NCBI GenBank assembly: GCA_964527205.1
Contig: CAZGQG010000017.1
Span: 1 to 41,808 of the forward strand
DNA length: 41,808 nucleotides
Direction: 5' to 3'
Origin: JARICQ01 sp964527205
Lineage (GTDB): Bacteria; Bacillota; Clostridia; Tissierellales; Tissierellaceae
The notes under the pieces: generated by a model
Told to the model about the DNA's origin: nothing
Database searches by the model: none
The model's input: the letters and a program-made list of their open reading frames with translations, nothing else
Shown here: piece by piece, positions 17,736 to 25,587 of the stretch
Position numbering within the stretch: the stretch's first letter is position 1
How the letters are laid out: the number at the start of each line of letters is the position of its first letter
Translations under genes and position numbers: made by a program

Positions 17736-18854
17736 ATGAGAAAAAATATAGCTTTGTTAATACTTATTTTAATCTTCCTGGCCACATCAGTCCATGGCAG
17801 TGACTACACTGAGCCCCTAAGCGAAAGGGCAGTGGTTCTAGAGGCTAGTGAGGCTCGGGAAAGTGATGATCTATATGAAGGACTTACCCTTCAGGATCTA
17901 GTAATAGAGATTACCAGCGGTAAATACAAGGGGGATGTAAGGGAGATAGAAAACCATCTCTCAGAAAATGAAGCCTACAATATATATGTTGAAAAGGGAG
18001 ACAAGGTAGTGGTTATGATTGAAGAGTCTGAGACTGGATATGAAGTATATATATCAGATTATCTGAGATCAGACTATCTAATTTACCTGGCCCTCTTTGC
18101 CATAGTCCTTATCCTCCTAATAGGAAAGACCAAGGGACTAAAATCAATTATATCCCTAGGCCTTACCATAGGATCCGTAGTATATATACTGCTTCCCATG
18201 ATCCTAAGGGGAGTGGACCCTATACCTGTATCAATAGTGATTTCCATAGGGGTTACAATAATAACCATATTCCTTGTGGGAGGAGTAAATAGCAAGGGAG
18301 TATCCGCCATACTGGGAACCATATCAGGGGTTATAATAGCAGGAATTGTTTCCTATATAGTAGGTAGGCAGATAAGCCTTACAGGGCTTAGTGCAGAGGA
18401 GGCTACCATGCTAATCTACATTCCCCAGGCCATAGAATTTAACTTTAGAAACCTTCTCTTCTCAGGTATAATCCTGGGATCTTTAGGGGCAGTAATGGAT
18501 GTGGGTATGTCCATATCATCCTCTATAGAAGAGATTTATAGGGCTAATAATAAATTAAGTGTGAGAGAATTATTTGAATCCGGTATGAATGTAGGTAGGG
18601 ATATAATGGGTACTATGATCAATACTCTTATCCTGGCCTATACAGGTACTTCCATACCAATGCTACTGGTATTTATGGCCTATGAAACATCTATGACAAA
18701 AATAGCCAATCTAGACATAATAGCCACAGAGATAGTTAGGTCCATATCAGGCAGTATAGGACTTATACTTACCATACCTATTACTGCAATCATTTCTAGT
18801 CTTTTGATTAAGAGAAGATCTAGAGAAAGAGAAGAGGTGGAGATAAATGACTAA
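17736..18854 (+). CDS. YibE/F family membrane protein
   Basis: 372 residues. An N-terminal signal-like segment is followed by an extracytoplasmic domain (about 22-110) and then seven or so membrane segments. Family features include GKTKGLKSIISLGLTIGSVVY, the IPQAIEFNFRNLLFSGIILGSLGAVMDVGMSISSS region and the final GSIGLILTIPITAIISS helix. YibE/F proteins are predicted transporters without a proven substrate. AAGGGGAG precedes the ATG. Its end overlaps the ZIP-family gene by eight bases, implying coupled translation and perhaps a shared role in metal or ion handling (inference). Confidence 0.87.
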   Translation: MRKNIALLILILIFLATSVHGSDYTEPLSERAVVLEASEARESDDLYEGLTLQDLVIEITSGKYKGDVREIENHLSENEAYNIYVEKGDKVVVMIEESETGYEVYISDYLRSDYLIYLALFAIVLILLIGKTKGLKSIISLGLTIGSVVYILLPMILRGVDPIPVSIVISIGVTIITIFLVGGVNSKGVSAILGTISGVIIAGIVSYIVGRQISLTGLSAEEATMLIYIPQAIEFNFRNLLFSGIILGSLGAVMDVGMSISSSIEEIYRANNKLSVRELFESGMNVGRDIMGTMINTLILAYTGTSIPMLLVFMAYETSMTKIANLDIIATEIVRSISGSIGLILTIPITAIISSLLIKRRSREREEVEIND

Positions 18855-19662
18855 GGAAGTTTTATTGTCCTTTGGTCTTACTACTATAGTAGGGCTTACC
18901 ATGGGCATAGGTGGTATGCTTGCCTTTTTCATTACTGAAAAGAACAAGAGATACTTTTCCCTATCCCTAAGTTTCGCAGCAGGAATAATGATCTATGCAG
19001 GATTTATGGCCATACTTCCAGAGGGCATGCATCATCTAGAAGAGCATATGGGTGGAAAGGGAAATGCCCTGGCCCTGGTAGGATTTTTTGGTGGGATGAT
19101 CCTTATAGCCCTAATGGAAAAATGGATTCACAAACATGGAGGCCATCATGATCACGGCCATACAGGAGTAGACCATGACCACAAGCATGGGGTAAATGGA
19201 GAGCATCTATCAAATCTTGGCCTTATGTCTGCAGTGGCAATAGGCATACACAATTTACCAGAGGGACTCACTATCTTTACTACAGGAATCAACGACATAG
19301 GACTTGCCCTGCCTATAGCCCTGGCAATAATCCTACACAATATTCCCCTAGGTATAGCAATAGCCGTACCTATATACTATTCAACGGGAAGCAAGAAAAA
19401 GGCTTTTTTATATACAACCCTGGTTGGTATGTGCCAGCCCCTGGGAGCTCTTATAGGTTATTTGCTCTTTGCCAATCTACAAACAGATTTATTTTTTGGC
19501 ATGCTTTATTCTATAGTTTCAGGAATTATGATATTTATTTCCCTAGACGAGCTTTTACCTGCCTCCCAGAAGGACAATGACCACCATGTATCAGTTTACG
19601 GGGCCATAGCAGGTATGATTGTAATGGCCATATCCCTAAGCATATTTACACATGGGCATTAG
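18847..19662 (+). CDS. ZIP family metal transporter (ZupT-like)
   Basis: 271 residues, eight predicted membrane segments. The metal motifs are HNLPEG (135-140) in TM4 and HNIPLG (164-169) in TM5, with a His-rich cytoplasmic loop at 95-120 (HKHGGHHDHGH and DHDHKHG). ZupT proteins import Zn2+ and other divalent metals. In typical ZupT the TM5 motif is HNIPEG; here Leu168 replaces the Glu, which may alter metal choice. AGAGGTGGAG within the end of the previous gene is the ribosome site. Coupled to the YibE/F gene. Confidence 0.88.
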   Translation: MTKEVLLSFGLTTIVGLTMGIGGMLAFFITEKNKRYFSLSLSFAAGIMIYAGFMAILPEGMHHLEEHMGGKGNALALVGFFGGMILIALMEKWIHKHGGHHDHGHTGVDHDHKHGVNGEHLSNLGLMSAVAIGIHNLPEGLTIFTTGINDIGLALPIALAIILHNIPLGIAIAVPIYYSTGSKKKAFLYTTLVGMCQPLGALIGYLLFANLQTDLFFGMLYSIVSGIMIFISLDELLPASQKDNDHHVSVYGAIAGMIVMAISLSIFTHGH

Positions 19663-19708
19663 AAAGAGCTATAAATAAGAAGAGATAAAAGATGAGAGAG
19701 GTGACAGC

Positions 19709-19960
19709 ATGGGTATTATTTTTTTCGGACTTGGACTCCTTGTCCTTTTCACACTAGGAAAATTACTCCTATGGCCCCTTAGGATTATAATGAATTTATT
19801 GATTAATGGTGTAGTAGGTGGTATATTATTACTAATAGTTAATCTTATAGGTGGACTTATAGGACTTGAAATTAAGATAAATATTATCAACTCTTTAATA
19901 GCTGGTATATTTGGTGTACCAGGAGTTATTTTCATTATAATTTGGCAGCTATTATTTTAA
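19709..19960 (+). CDS. bofA: BofA-family sporulation membrane protein
   Basis: 83 residues of almost wholly hydrophobic sequence with the family pattern: LLLWPLRIIMNLLINGVVGG, LLIVNLIGGLIGLEIKINI and GIFGVPGVIFIIIW. BofA inhibits pro-sigma-K processing by SpoIVFB in the forespore outer membrane of Bacillus; clostridial members are kept although that pathway differs. AGAGAGGTGACAGC precedes the ATG. It is the best hint in the window that the organism forms spores, though BofA-like proteins also occur in some non-sporulators. Confidence 0.8.
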   Translation: MGIIFFGLGLLVLFTLGKLLLWPLRIIMNLLINGVVGGILLLIVNLIGGLIGLEIKINIINSLIAGIFGVPGVIFIIIWQLLF

Positions 19961-19981
19961 GAGATAAAGTCTTTTCAAGGT

Positions 19982-20010
19982 TTGCAAAGTAAGTTTCAAT
20001 ATGGTATACT
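19982..20010 (+). promoter_or_regulatory. Sigma-A promoter of L25/Ctc gene
   Basis: TTGCAA (19982-19987), 17-bp spacer, TATACT (20005-20010), about 38 bases before the start codon. Confidence 0.7.
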
Positions 20011-20047
20011 AATTTGGTATAAAAATAATGAGTAGGAGGTAGGCGCT

Positions 20048-20707
20048 ATGGCAACTGTAAAGATGCAGATAGAGAAAAGAGATCAAACGGGTAGCAATAA
20101 AGTAAGAAAGATGAGAGCTAGTGACTCAATCCCAGCGGTTTTATATAGTAGAGGAGCTGAAACAAGACACGTTTCAATAAAAAAAGCTGAATTTTTAAAA
20201 GTATATAGATCAGCAGGTTCCACTTCACTTTTAACTTTAGATCTAGATGGAGAAAAGATTCCAGCAATCATAAAGGAAGTTCAAAAGCATCCTTTTAAAG
20301 AGGAATATCTACACATAGATCTTCAAGAGTTAAAGATGGACGAAAAAATCAAAATCACTATACCTGTTGTATTACTTAACAGAGATAGTATTCACATTCA
20401 ACCATCAGTATTAGCTCAGCAAATAGACGAAATCGAAGTTGAATGTTTACCAAGCTATATTCCAAGTACTGCTGAAGTAGATGTTGAATTTATCGACTTT
20501 GACACTAGTATGTATGTTAGAGACCTAGACGTTGCAAGTATAGAAGAAGTTACTATATTAAACGATCTTGACGAAGTTGTATGTTCATTAACTGAACCAA
20601 CCATCTATGAAGAAGAAGAAGACTTATTAGATGAAGATGAAGAAATGACAGAACCAGAGTTAATTGGTGAAGAAGATGAAGAAGACAGCGAAGAAGATGA
20701 AGAATAA
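20048..20707 (+). CDS. rplY: 50S ribosomal protein L25/general stress protein Ctc
   Basis: 219 residues, the long Ctc form. The N-terminal 5S-rRNA-binding L25 domain (about 1-92) includes GSNKVRKMRASDSIPAVLYSRG and EVQKHPFKEEYLHIDL; the TL5-type beta domain follows (about 95-185, IPVVLLNRDSIHI...VECLPSYIPSTAEVDV). The last 35 residues are almost all Glu/Asp, a common disordered tail. It binds 5S rRNA in the large subunit. GGAGGTAGGCGCT is the ribosome site. Single-gene unit with its own promoter and terminator. Confidence 0.94.
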   Translation: MATVKMQIEKRDQTGSNKVRKMRASDSIPAVLYSRGAETRHVSIKKAEFLKVYRSAGSTSLLTLDLDGEKIPAIIKEVQKHPFKEEYLHIDLQELKMDEKIKITIPVVLLNRDSIHIQPSVLAQQIDEIEVECLPSYIPSTAEVDVEFIDFDTSMYVRDLDVASIEEVTILNDLDEVVCSLTEPTIYEEEEDLLDEDEEMTEPELIGEEDEEDSEEDEE

Positions 20708-20711
20708 ATAA

Positions 20712-20743
20712 TAAAACTCCTAAATCATTAGGGGTTTTTTTTA
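20712..20743 (+). terminator. Terminator of L25 gene
   Basis: AAACTCCTAA pairs with TTAGGGGTTT around a short loop, followed by a run of eight T. Confidence 0.9.
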
Positions 20744-20795
20744 TAGGCAAAATAAATTTACAAGGCTTTAAATGGATGTAAGAGAGGATGAGAAG

Positions 20796-22220
20796 ATGAA
20801 AACTCCAGTATTTGATAAATTAAAACTCCTGGTAGAGGAGGATAGCATTTCCTTCCATACCCCAGGCCATAAAAAGAAGAATAGCCTAATCAATTGGGGA
20901 GAATACTTGCCCATGCTAGATACAACAGAAATCCAAGGCACAGATAATTTAATGGACCCAAGAGGCATAATCAAGGAAAGCCAGAAATATGCTTCCCAGG
21001 TATTTGGATCCAAGTCTACATATTACACAGTAAATGGATCCACGGGAAGCATTTACATATCCCTATCAGCCATAAGCAATCCTGGTGACAAGGTCTTGGT
21101 CCAGAGAAATTCCCATAAGGCAGTTTACAATGGAATGATCCTGAATAGATTAAATCCAGTATATATCTATCCTAACTACAATGAAAAACACAGTATATTT
21201 ACAGGAATAGACCCAGAAGATATAGAGGAGGCCCTGGAAAGGGACAAGGACATAAAAATAGTCCTCCTAAGCTATCCAGATTATTATGGTATTTGCTCAG
21301 ACCTGGAGAGGATAGGGGAGATAGTCCACAGGCATGGGAGGATCCTAATGGTAGATGAGGCCCATGGTTCTCATTTTAAATTTTCAAAGGACCTTCCAAA
21401 GACTGCCCTCCAGTGTGGAGGGGATATAGTGGTCCAAAGTACCCATAAGACCCTGCCAAGCTTTACACAGACATCCATGATTCATGTGGGAGGGGATAGG
21501 GTTGATAAGAATAAGCTAAGGGAAAGACTGGAACTCTACACCACCAGCTCTCCCTCCTATATATTCCTAGCCTCCTGTGAGCTTGCAGCGGCCTATATGG
21601 ATAGTAGGGAAGGTGTTTTAAGATTAAAGGATAATATTCTAAGAGCCAGGGAAACTATAGATAGATTAAATAAGATAGAGGGTGTATTTGCCTTTTCTGG
21701 AGATCCGGAGGACAAGGCCATCCATGGTCTAGATCCTACAAAGATACTCTTTTCCATAGAGGGTATGAGAGGCCCTGACATAGAGAGAGAACTCTACGAG
21801 AAGCATAATATAAGGATTGAAATGTCAGATGCATCCTATGGACTTGCCCTTAGCAGCCTAATGAATGAGGATAGTGACTACCAGGCCTTAATTCGGGGAG
21901 TGGAGGACCTGGCCAGCACTGGAGGGGAGAGTAAGAAGCATACAGAGAGTATAAAAATCCCAAAAGCTGAGATAGCCATGCCTATCTACCAGGCCTACTA
22001 TAGTCAGAAAAAGCAAGTAGATCTAAGGGATTCCATAGGACAGGTCTCTGCAGGGTCAATCATTCCCTATCCCCCAGGAATACCCATTCTAGTCCCAGGA
22101 GAAGTCATTACTCCCTCTTTATTTGAAAGTATTATGTTTTTAATGGGTAATAATATAGAAATACTAGGTTTAATGGGGTATAATAAAGACAAAGTAGATG
22201 TAGTAGACAAAGGAGAGTAA
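20796..22220 (+). CDS. Orn/Lys/Arg decarboxylase-family PLP enzyme (YaaO-like)
   Basis: 474 residues from ATG 20796, preceded by AGAGG; an ATG eight codons earlier lacks a ribosome site. Fold-type I PLP features: FHTPGHKK at the start, VNGSTGSIY, the aspartate in MVDEAHGSH and the cofactor lysine in STHKTLPS (K218), then a smaller C-terminal domain with IPYPPGIPILVPGE, which is typical of the YaaO/SpeA-like group. It would decarboxylate a basic amino acid, but the substrate of the yaaO group is not firmly known. Directly upstream of tmk as in Bacillus, with five bases between. Confidence 0.88.
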   Translation: MKTPVFDKLKLLVEEDSISFHTPGHKKKNSLINWGEYLPMLDTTEIQGTDNLMDPRGIIKESQKYASQVFGSKSTYYTVNGSTGSIYISLSAISNPGDKVLVQRNSHKAVYNGMILNRLNPVYIYPNYNEKHSIFTGIDPEDIEEALERDKDIKIVLLSYPDYYGICSDLERIGEIVHRHGRILMVDEAHGSHFKFSKDLPKTALQCGGDIVVQSTHKTLPSFTQTSMIHVGGDRVDKNKLRERLELYTTSSPSYIFLASCELAAAYMDSREGVLRLKDNILRARETIDRLNKIEGVFAFSGDPEDKAIHGLDPTKILFSIEGMRGPDIERELYEKHNIRIEMSDASYGLALSSLMNEDSDYQALIRGVEDLASTGGESKKHTESIKIPKAEIAMPIYQAYYSQKKQVDLRDSIGQVSAGSIIPYPPGIPILVPGEVITPSLFESIMFLMGNNIEILGLMGYNKDKVDVVDKGE

Positions 22221-22224
22221 TTTA

Positions 22225-22857
22225 GTGAGAGGATTATTTGTAGCTTTAGAAGGGCCGGATGGGTCAGGCAAGTCAACAATAGCAAAATTGCTGGGTTCAT
22301 ACTTAGAGGAAAAAGGGCTAGCCTATACAATTACCAGAGAACCAGGAGGTACCCATATAGGTGAGCAAATAAGAGAAATCATCCTAGACAAGGAGAACAC
22401 AGAAATGAGTGCCCAGGCAGAAGCCCTCTTGTATGCTGCAGCCCGGGGCCAACATGTAGAGGAAAAGATAGTCCCAGCTCTTGAAGAGGGAAAAATTGTC
22501 CTCTGTGATAGATTTGTTTTATCCAGTTTAGCCTATCAGGGTAGGGGAAGAAGGCTTGGAATAGAAAGGGTAAAGATGATAAATGACTTTGCCATAGGGG
22601 ATACCTATCCAGATCTTATACTTTTCTTTCATATAGATCCAAGTATTACCCTAAAGAGGAAGACTGAGAATATAGATGTAGATAGATTGGAACTAGAGGG
22701 AGACCTGTTTCATCAAGAGGTTTATAAGGGGTATATGGAAGTTTTAGAAAAATATCCTAAAAATATAAAAAAGATAGACGCAACTGGGTCTATCCAAGAA
22801 GTACTAGACCAGAGCATAAGAGAAATAGACATACTATTACAAAGTAGAGGGGGATAA
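22225..22857 (+). CDS. tmk: Thymidylate kinase
   Basis: 210 residues. P-loop EGPDGSGKST (9-18), the DR motif in LCDRFVLSSLAYQG and the LID region around FHIDPSITLKRK are visible. It phosphorylates dTMP to dTDP with ATP. Start codon is GTG at 22225; AGGAG lies nine bases upstream, inside the end of the yaaO-like gene. Central member of the conserved yaaO-tmk-darA-holB-ricT block. Confidence 0.95.
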   Translation: MRGLFVALEGPDGSGKSTIAKLLGSYLEEKGLAYTITREPGGTHIGEQIREIILDKENTEMSAQAEALLYAAARGQHVEEKIVPALEEGKIVLCDRFVLSSLAYQGRGRRLGIERVKMINDFAIGDTYPDLILFFHIDPSITLKRKTENIDVDRLELEGDLFHQEVYKGYMEVLEKYPKNIKKIDATGSIQEVLDQSIREIDILLQSRGG

Positions 22858-22861
22858 TTTT

Positions 22862-23188
22862 ATGAAACTAATAGTTTCTATAGTACAGGATCAAGACGCA
22901 GCAAATTTAATAGAGGACCTTACTGAACATAAATTTAGGGTAACTAAATTGTCATCTACAGGAGGATTTCTAAAGGCAGGAAATACAACCCTATTAATTG
23001 GTGTAGAAGATGAAGAGGTTGATCAGGTTATTGAGATAATAAGAAGAGAATGTAAGAAAAGAGAAATAACCACATCCCTGCTTACAGTTACCATGCCAGG
23101 AGACACCTATATACCCTATCCATTAGAGGTTAAGGTTGGTGGAGCAACAGTATTTATATTAGATGTAGACCAACATATCAAGATCTAG
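22862..23188 (+). CDS. darA: Cyclic-di-AMP receptor DarA (PstA/YaaQ)
   Basis: 108 residues, matching the PII-like c-di-AMP receptor DarA in length and sequence: MKLIVSIVQDQDAANLIEDL, KLSSTGGFLKAGNTTLLIGVED, the long flexible B-loop region (about 60-93, ending YIPYPLEVKVGGATVF) and the final LDVDQHIKI. It forms a trimer that binds c-di-AMP; downstream partners are not firmly known. GGGGG-rich AGAGGGGGATAATTTT lies before the ATG, four bases after tmk. Canonical copy of a tandem pair. Confidence 0.93.
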   Translation: MKLIVSIVQDQDAANLIEDLTEHKFRVTKLSSTGGFLKAGNTTLLIGVEDEEVDQVIEIIRRECKKREITTSLLTVTMPGDTYIPYPLEVKVGGATVFILDVDQHIKI

Positions 23189-23199
23189 GAGGAGATTTT

Positions 23200-23487
23200 A
23201 TGAAACTAATTATAGCAATTATACAAGATGAATATATAAACAAGGTATCAAAGGCACTTTTAGAAAACAAGGTAAGATCAACCAAACTGTCATCCACAGG
23301 AGGATTCCTTAAATCCGGAAGTACAACCCTATTTATAGGTGTGGAGGAAGAGGACCTAGAAAAAGTTGTAAGTCTTGTTAGGTCCACCTGTGACACGAAA
23401 AAGGTAACAAGACCTGGAGAAGATACTGTAACAGTTGGTGGAGCAAATCTTTTTGTAATGGATATAGACGAATACATTAGGTTATAG
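23200..23487 (+). CDS. Second DarA-like PII-family protein, shortened loop
   Basis: 95 residues, clearly related to the preceding gene (KLSSTGGFLKSGSTTLFIGVEEED against KLSSTGGFLKAGNTTLLIGVEDEE) and ending VGGANLFVMDIDEYIRL. It lacks about 13 residues of the loop region, including the YxPYPxEV stretch, between the conserved core strands. The core ligand-contacting TGGFLK-G-TT motif is kept. AGGAGG lies before the ATG, 11 bases after the first copy. In Bacillus this slot holds yaaR. It could be a c-di-AMP receptor with another output, or form mixed trimers with DarA; both are inference. Confidence 0.88.
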   Translation: MKLIIAIIQDEYINKVSKALLENKVRSTKLSSTGGFLKSGSTTLFIGVEEEDLEKVVSLVRSTCDTKKVTRPGEDTVTVGGANLFVMDIDEYIRL

Positions 23488-23501
23488 ATAAGAGGGATAT
23501 T

Positions 23502-24377
23502 GTGAAATTTGATGAAATATCAGGGAATAATATACAGGGGAAGATATTAAAAAAAACCATAGATTCTGGAAAGATAAGTCATTTTTACTTATTTGAAGGA
23601 GAAAGAGGCACGGGCAAAAGAGATCTAGCTCTTGCCTTTTCTAAAGCCATTTTATGCAAGGGAGATGAGGATAGGCCCTGCGGAGAATGTACATCCTGTA
23701 TTAAATTTAATACAGAAAATCACCCAGACTTTAAAATGCTCCTAGCCAGCAAGGATTTTATAAGAAAAGAAGATGTGGAGAATATGATAGATGACATTTC
23801 TATCCTGCCCTTTGAAAGTGGTAAAAAAGTTTTTTTAATAGAGGACTTAGATCTGGCCAGGGTAGAAACTCAAAATCTACTATTAAAAACCCTGGAAGAG
23901 CCTCCTAATTATGTGGTGATAATAATAATTACCTCCAATGCAAATCAAATACTTCCAACAATAAGGTCCAGATGTCAGAGTTTAAAATTTCATAACAAGG
24001 AAAAAATGCAAGATATTAGGGAGATAGAAGGATATAATGAGCTAAGAGATGAAATTATAAAAATAGTCCATAACTTAATTAAGGGCAACAAAATAAGGGC
24101 CTTTAGCTCCATGGATTTCTTCTTGAAAAACAAGGATATAAGCTCTGAATTACTTGATATTATGCTATACTGGTTTAGGGATCTGGCTATATATAAGGAG
24201 ACAGGTGAAGGGGAGCTATTGTTAAATAAAGATAAATTAGATATACTTGAAAAACAATCCTCTATAGATATTAATCATATTTATGATATAATAGACAGAA
24301 TAGAGAGAACAAAAATAAATATATCAAGAAATATTAATTACAATTTATCCATAGAAACTATGCTTCTTAATATATAG
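23502..24377 (+). CDS. holB: DNA polymerase III delta' subunit
   Basis: 291 residues, slightly short for HolB. Domain I holds a P-loop-like GERGTGKR (33-40) and a four-Cys zinc module (C52, C60, C63, C66 in CGECTSC), then VFLIEDLDLARVETQNLLLKTLEEPP and the sensor-like TSNANQILPTIRSRCQ (SRC motif). It is part of the clamp loader with DnaX and HolA. GTG start at 23502, preceded by AGAGGG. The C-terminal collar domain is compact. Position between darA and ricT is conserved in Firmicutes. Confidence 0.93.
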   Translation: MKFDEISGNNIQGKILKKTIDSGKISHFYLFEGERGTGKRDLALAFSKAILCKGDEDRPCGECTSCIKFNTENHPDFKMLLASKDFIRKEDVENMIDDISILPFESGKKVFLIEDLDLARVETQNLLLKTLEEPPNYVVIIIITSNANQILPTIRSRCQSLKFHNKEKMQDIREIEGYNELRDEIIKIVHNLIKGNKIRAFSSMDFFLKNKDISSELLDIMLYWFRDLAIYKETGEGELLLNKDKLDILEKQSSIDINHIYDIIDRIERTKINISRNINYNLSIETMLLNI

Positions 24378-24387
24378 GAGGAATTTG

Positions 24388-25236
24388 ATGACAAAGGTAG
24401 TAGGTATAAGATTTAAAAAAGCGGGTAAAATATATTATTTTAACCCTTGTGATATAGATATAAAGCTTCAAGATTATGCAATAGTTGAAACTGTAAGGGG
24501 TATTGAATTTGGCCAGGTAGTACTGGGACCAAAGGAAATAGAAGAATCTGAAATAGTATCCCCCCTTAAGGATGTAATAAGAGTAGCTACAGAAGAGGAT
24601 TTCCAAACAGATAAGGAAAATAAAAGGCGAGCAAAGGAAGCTATGGATATTTGTGAAGTAAAGATAGGGGAACATGGACTTGTCATGGACCTAATAGATG
24701 TGGAGTATACCTTTGATAGGAACAAGGTAATATTTTATTTTACAGCAGATGGCAGGGTAGACTTTAGGGAATTAGTAAAAGACCTAGCAGCAATATTTAA
24801 AACAAGAATTGAACTTAGGCAGATAGGTGTAAGAGACGAAGCTAAGATGTTAGGTGGCATAGGACCCTGCGGTAGAGAAACATGCTGCAAGAAATTCCTA
24901 GGTGAATTTGAACCTGTATCCATTAAGATGGCCAAGGAACAAAATCTTTCCCTTAATCCAACCAAGATCTCTGGTCTTTGTGGAAGGCTTATGTGCTGTT
25001 TAAAATATGAACAGGACACCTACGAGGAGATTATGGCAAAAATGCCAAATCCTGGTGCCATAGTAAAGACAGAAAGAGGCCTAGGAACTGTATTAGAAAC
25101 CTATACCCTTCTTGAATCTATGAAGGTAAGGCTGGTACTAAAGGACAAGACAGAGGAATTTGTTAATTTTAAGTTAGAGGATATAGAAGATACTGGAAAA
25201 GTGGACCCAAAGTATGACACTTATCGTCATTATTAA
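24388..25236 (+). CDS. ricT: RicT/YaaT, PSP1-domain protein
   Basis: 282 residues from ATG 24388; the TTG one codon earlier is less likely, as AGGAGG lies six bases before the ATG. The PSP1 domain covers about 60-145. Six Cys in two conserved groups (C161, C166, C167 in CGRETCCKKFL; C198, C203, C204 in CGRLMCCLKYE) match the Fe-S-cluster-binding cysteines of the Bacillus RicA-RicF-RicT complex, which stimulates RNase Y-dependent mRNA maturation. Located after holB, as in Bacillus. Confidence 0.93.
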   Translation: MTKVVGIRFKKAGKIYYFNPCDIDIKLQDYAIVETVRGIEFGQVVLGPKEIEESEIVSPLKDVIRVATEEDFQTDKENKRRAKEAMDICEVKIGEHGLVMDLIDVEYTFDRNKVIFYFTADGRVDFRELVKDLAAIFKTRIELRQIGVRDEAKMLGGIGPCGRETCCKKFLGEFEPVSIKMAKEQNLSLNPTKISGLCGRLMCCLKYEQDTYEEIMAKMPNPGAIVKTERGLGTVLETYTLLESMKVRLVLKDKTEEFVNFKLEDIEDTGKVDPKYDTYRHY

Positions 25237-25263
25237 ATAAAATATAAGAAAAAATTAATAAAG

Positions 25264-25319
25264 CTTTTAATATTCTCTTTAATCTGTTAGAATAGGACTG
25301 TAAAAGAGAATATTAAAAG
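25264..25319. repeat. Perfect 17-bp inverted repeat before ferredoxin gene
   Basis: The 17 bases at 25264-25280 (CTTTTAATATTCTCTTT) are exactly complementary to 25303-25319, with a 22-base loop. It sits 25 bases before the ferredoxin start. No U-tract follows, so it is not an ordinary terminator; it may be an mRNA 5' hairpin or an operator. Confidence 0.85.
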
Positions 25320-25344
25320 TGCAATATAAATGGAGGTGAAAGAA

Positions 25345-25512
25345 TTGGCATATGTAATTACTGATGATTGTATAGCTTGTGGTGTATGTCTTCCAGAATG
25401 CCCAGTAGACGCTATATCAGAAGGAGATATTTACGTAATTGATGCTGATGCTTGTATAGATTGCGGAGCTTGCGCAAATGTATGTCCAGTAGACGCTCCA
25501 AAACCAGAATAG
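25345..25512 (+). CDS. 2[4Fe-4S] ferredoxin, clostridial type
   Basis: 55 residues beginning MAYVITDDCIACG. Both cluster motifs are intact: C9-x2-C12-x2-C15-x3-C19-P and C37-x2-C40-x2-C43-x3-C47-P. It is a low-potential electron carrier of anaerobic metabolism. The start is TTG at 25345; an upstream in-frame ATG at 25330 is really part of the ribosome site (ATGGAGGTG), and classical clostridial ferredoxins begin at this MAYVI position. A perfect 17-bp hairpin precedes it and a strong terminator follows, so it is an independent, probably highly expressed unit inserted between ricT and rsmI. Confidence 0.95.
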   Translation: MAYVITDDCIACGVCLPECPVDAISEGDIYVIDADACIDCGACANVCPVDAPKPE

Positions 25513-25522
25513 TACTTAGAAA

Positions 25523-25548
25523 AAGGGACCCGTTTTCGGGTCTTTTTT
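25523..25548 (+). terminator. Terminator of ferredoxin gene
   Basis: GACCCG (25527-25532) pairs with CGGGTC (25537-25542) around TTTT, followed by a T-run. Confidence 0.92.
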
Positions 25549-25587
25549 CACATTTAAAATAAATAAACAAATAGAGGGGAGTCTAAT

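Noticed and set aside
20083..20271. Antisense frames within the L25, Tmk, RsmI and MetS genes
   Set aside because: Shadows of well-supported genes; no ribosome sites or recognisable proteins.
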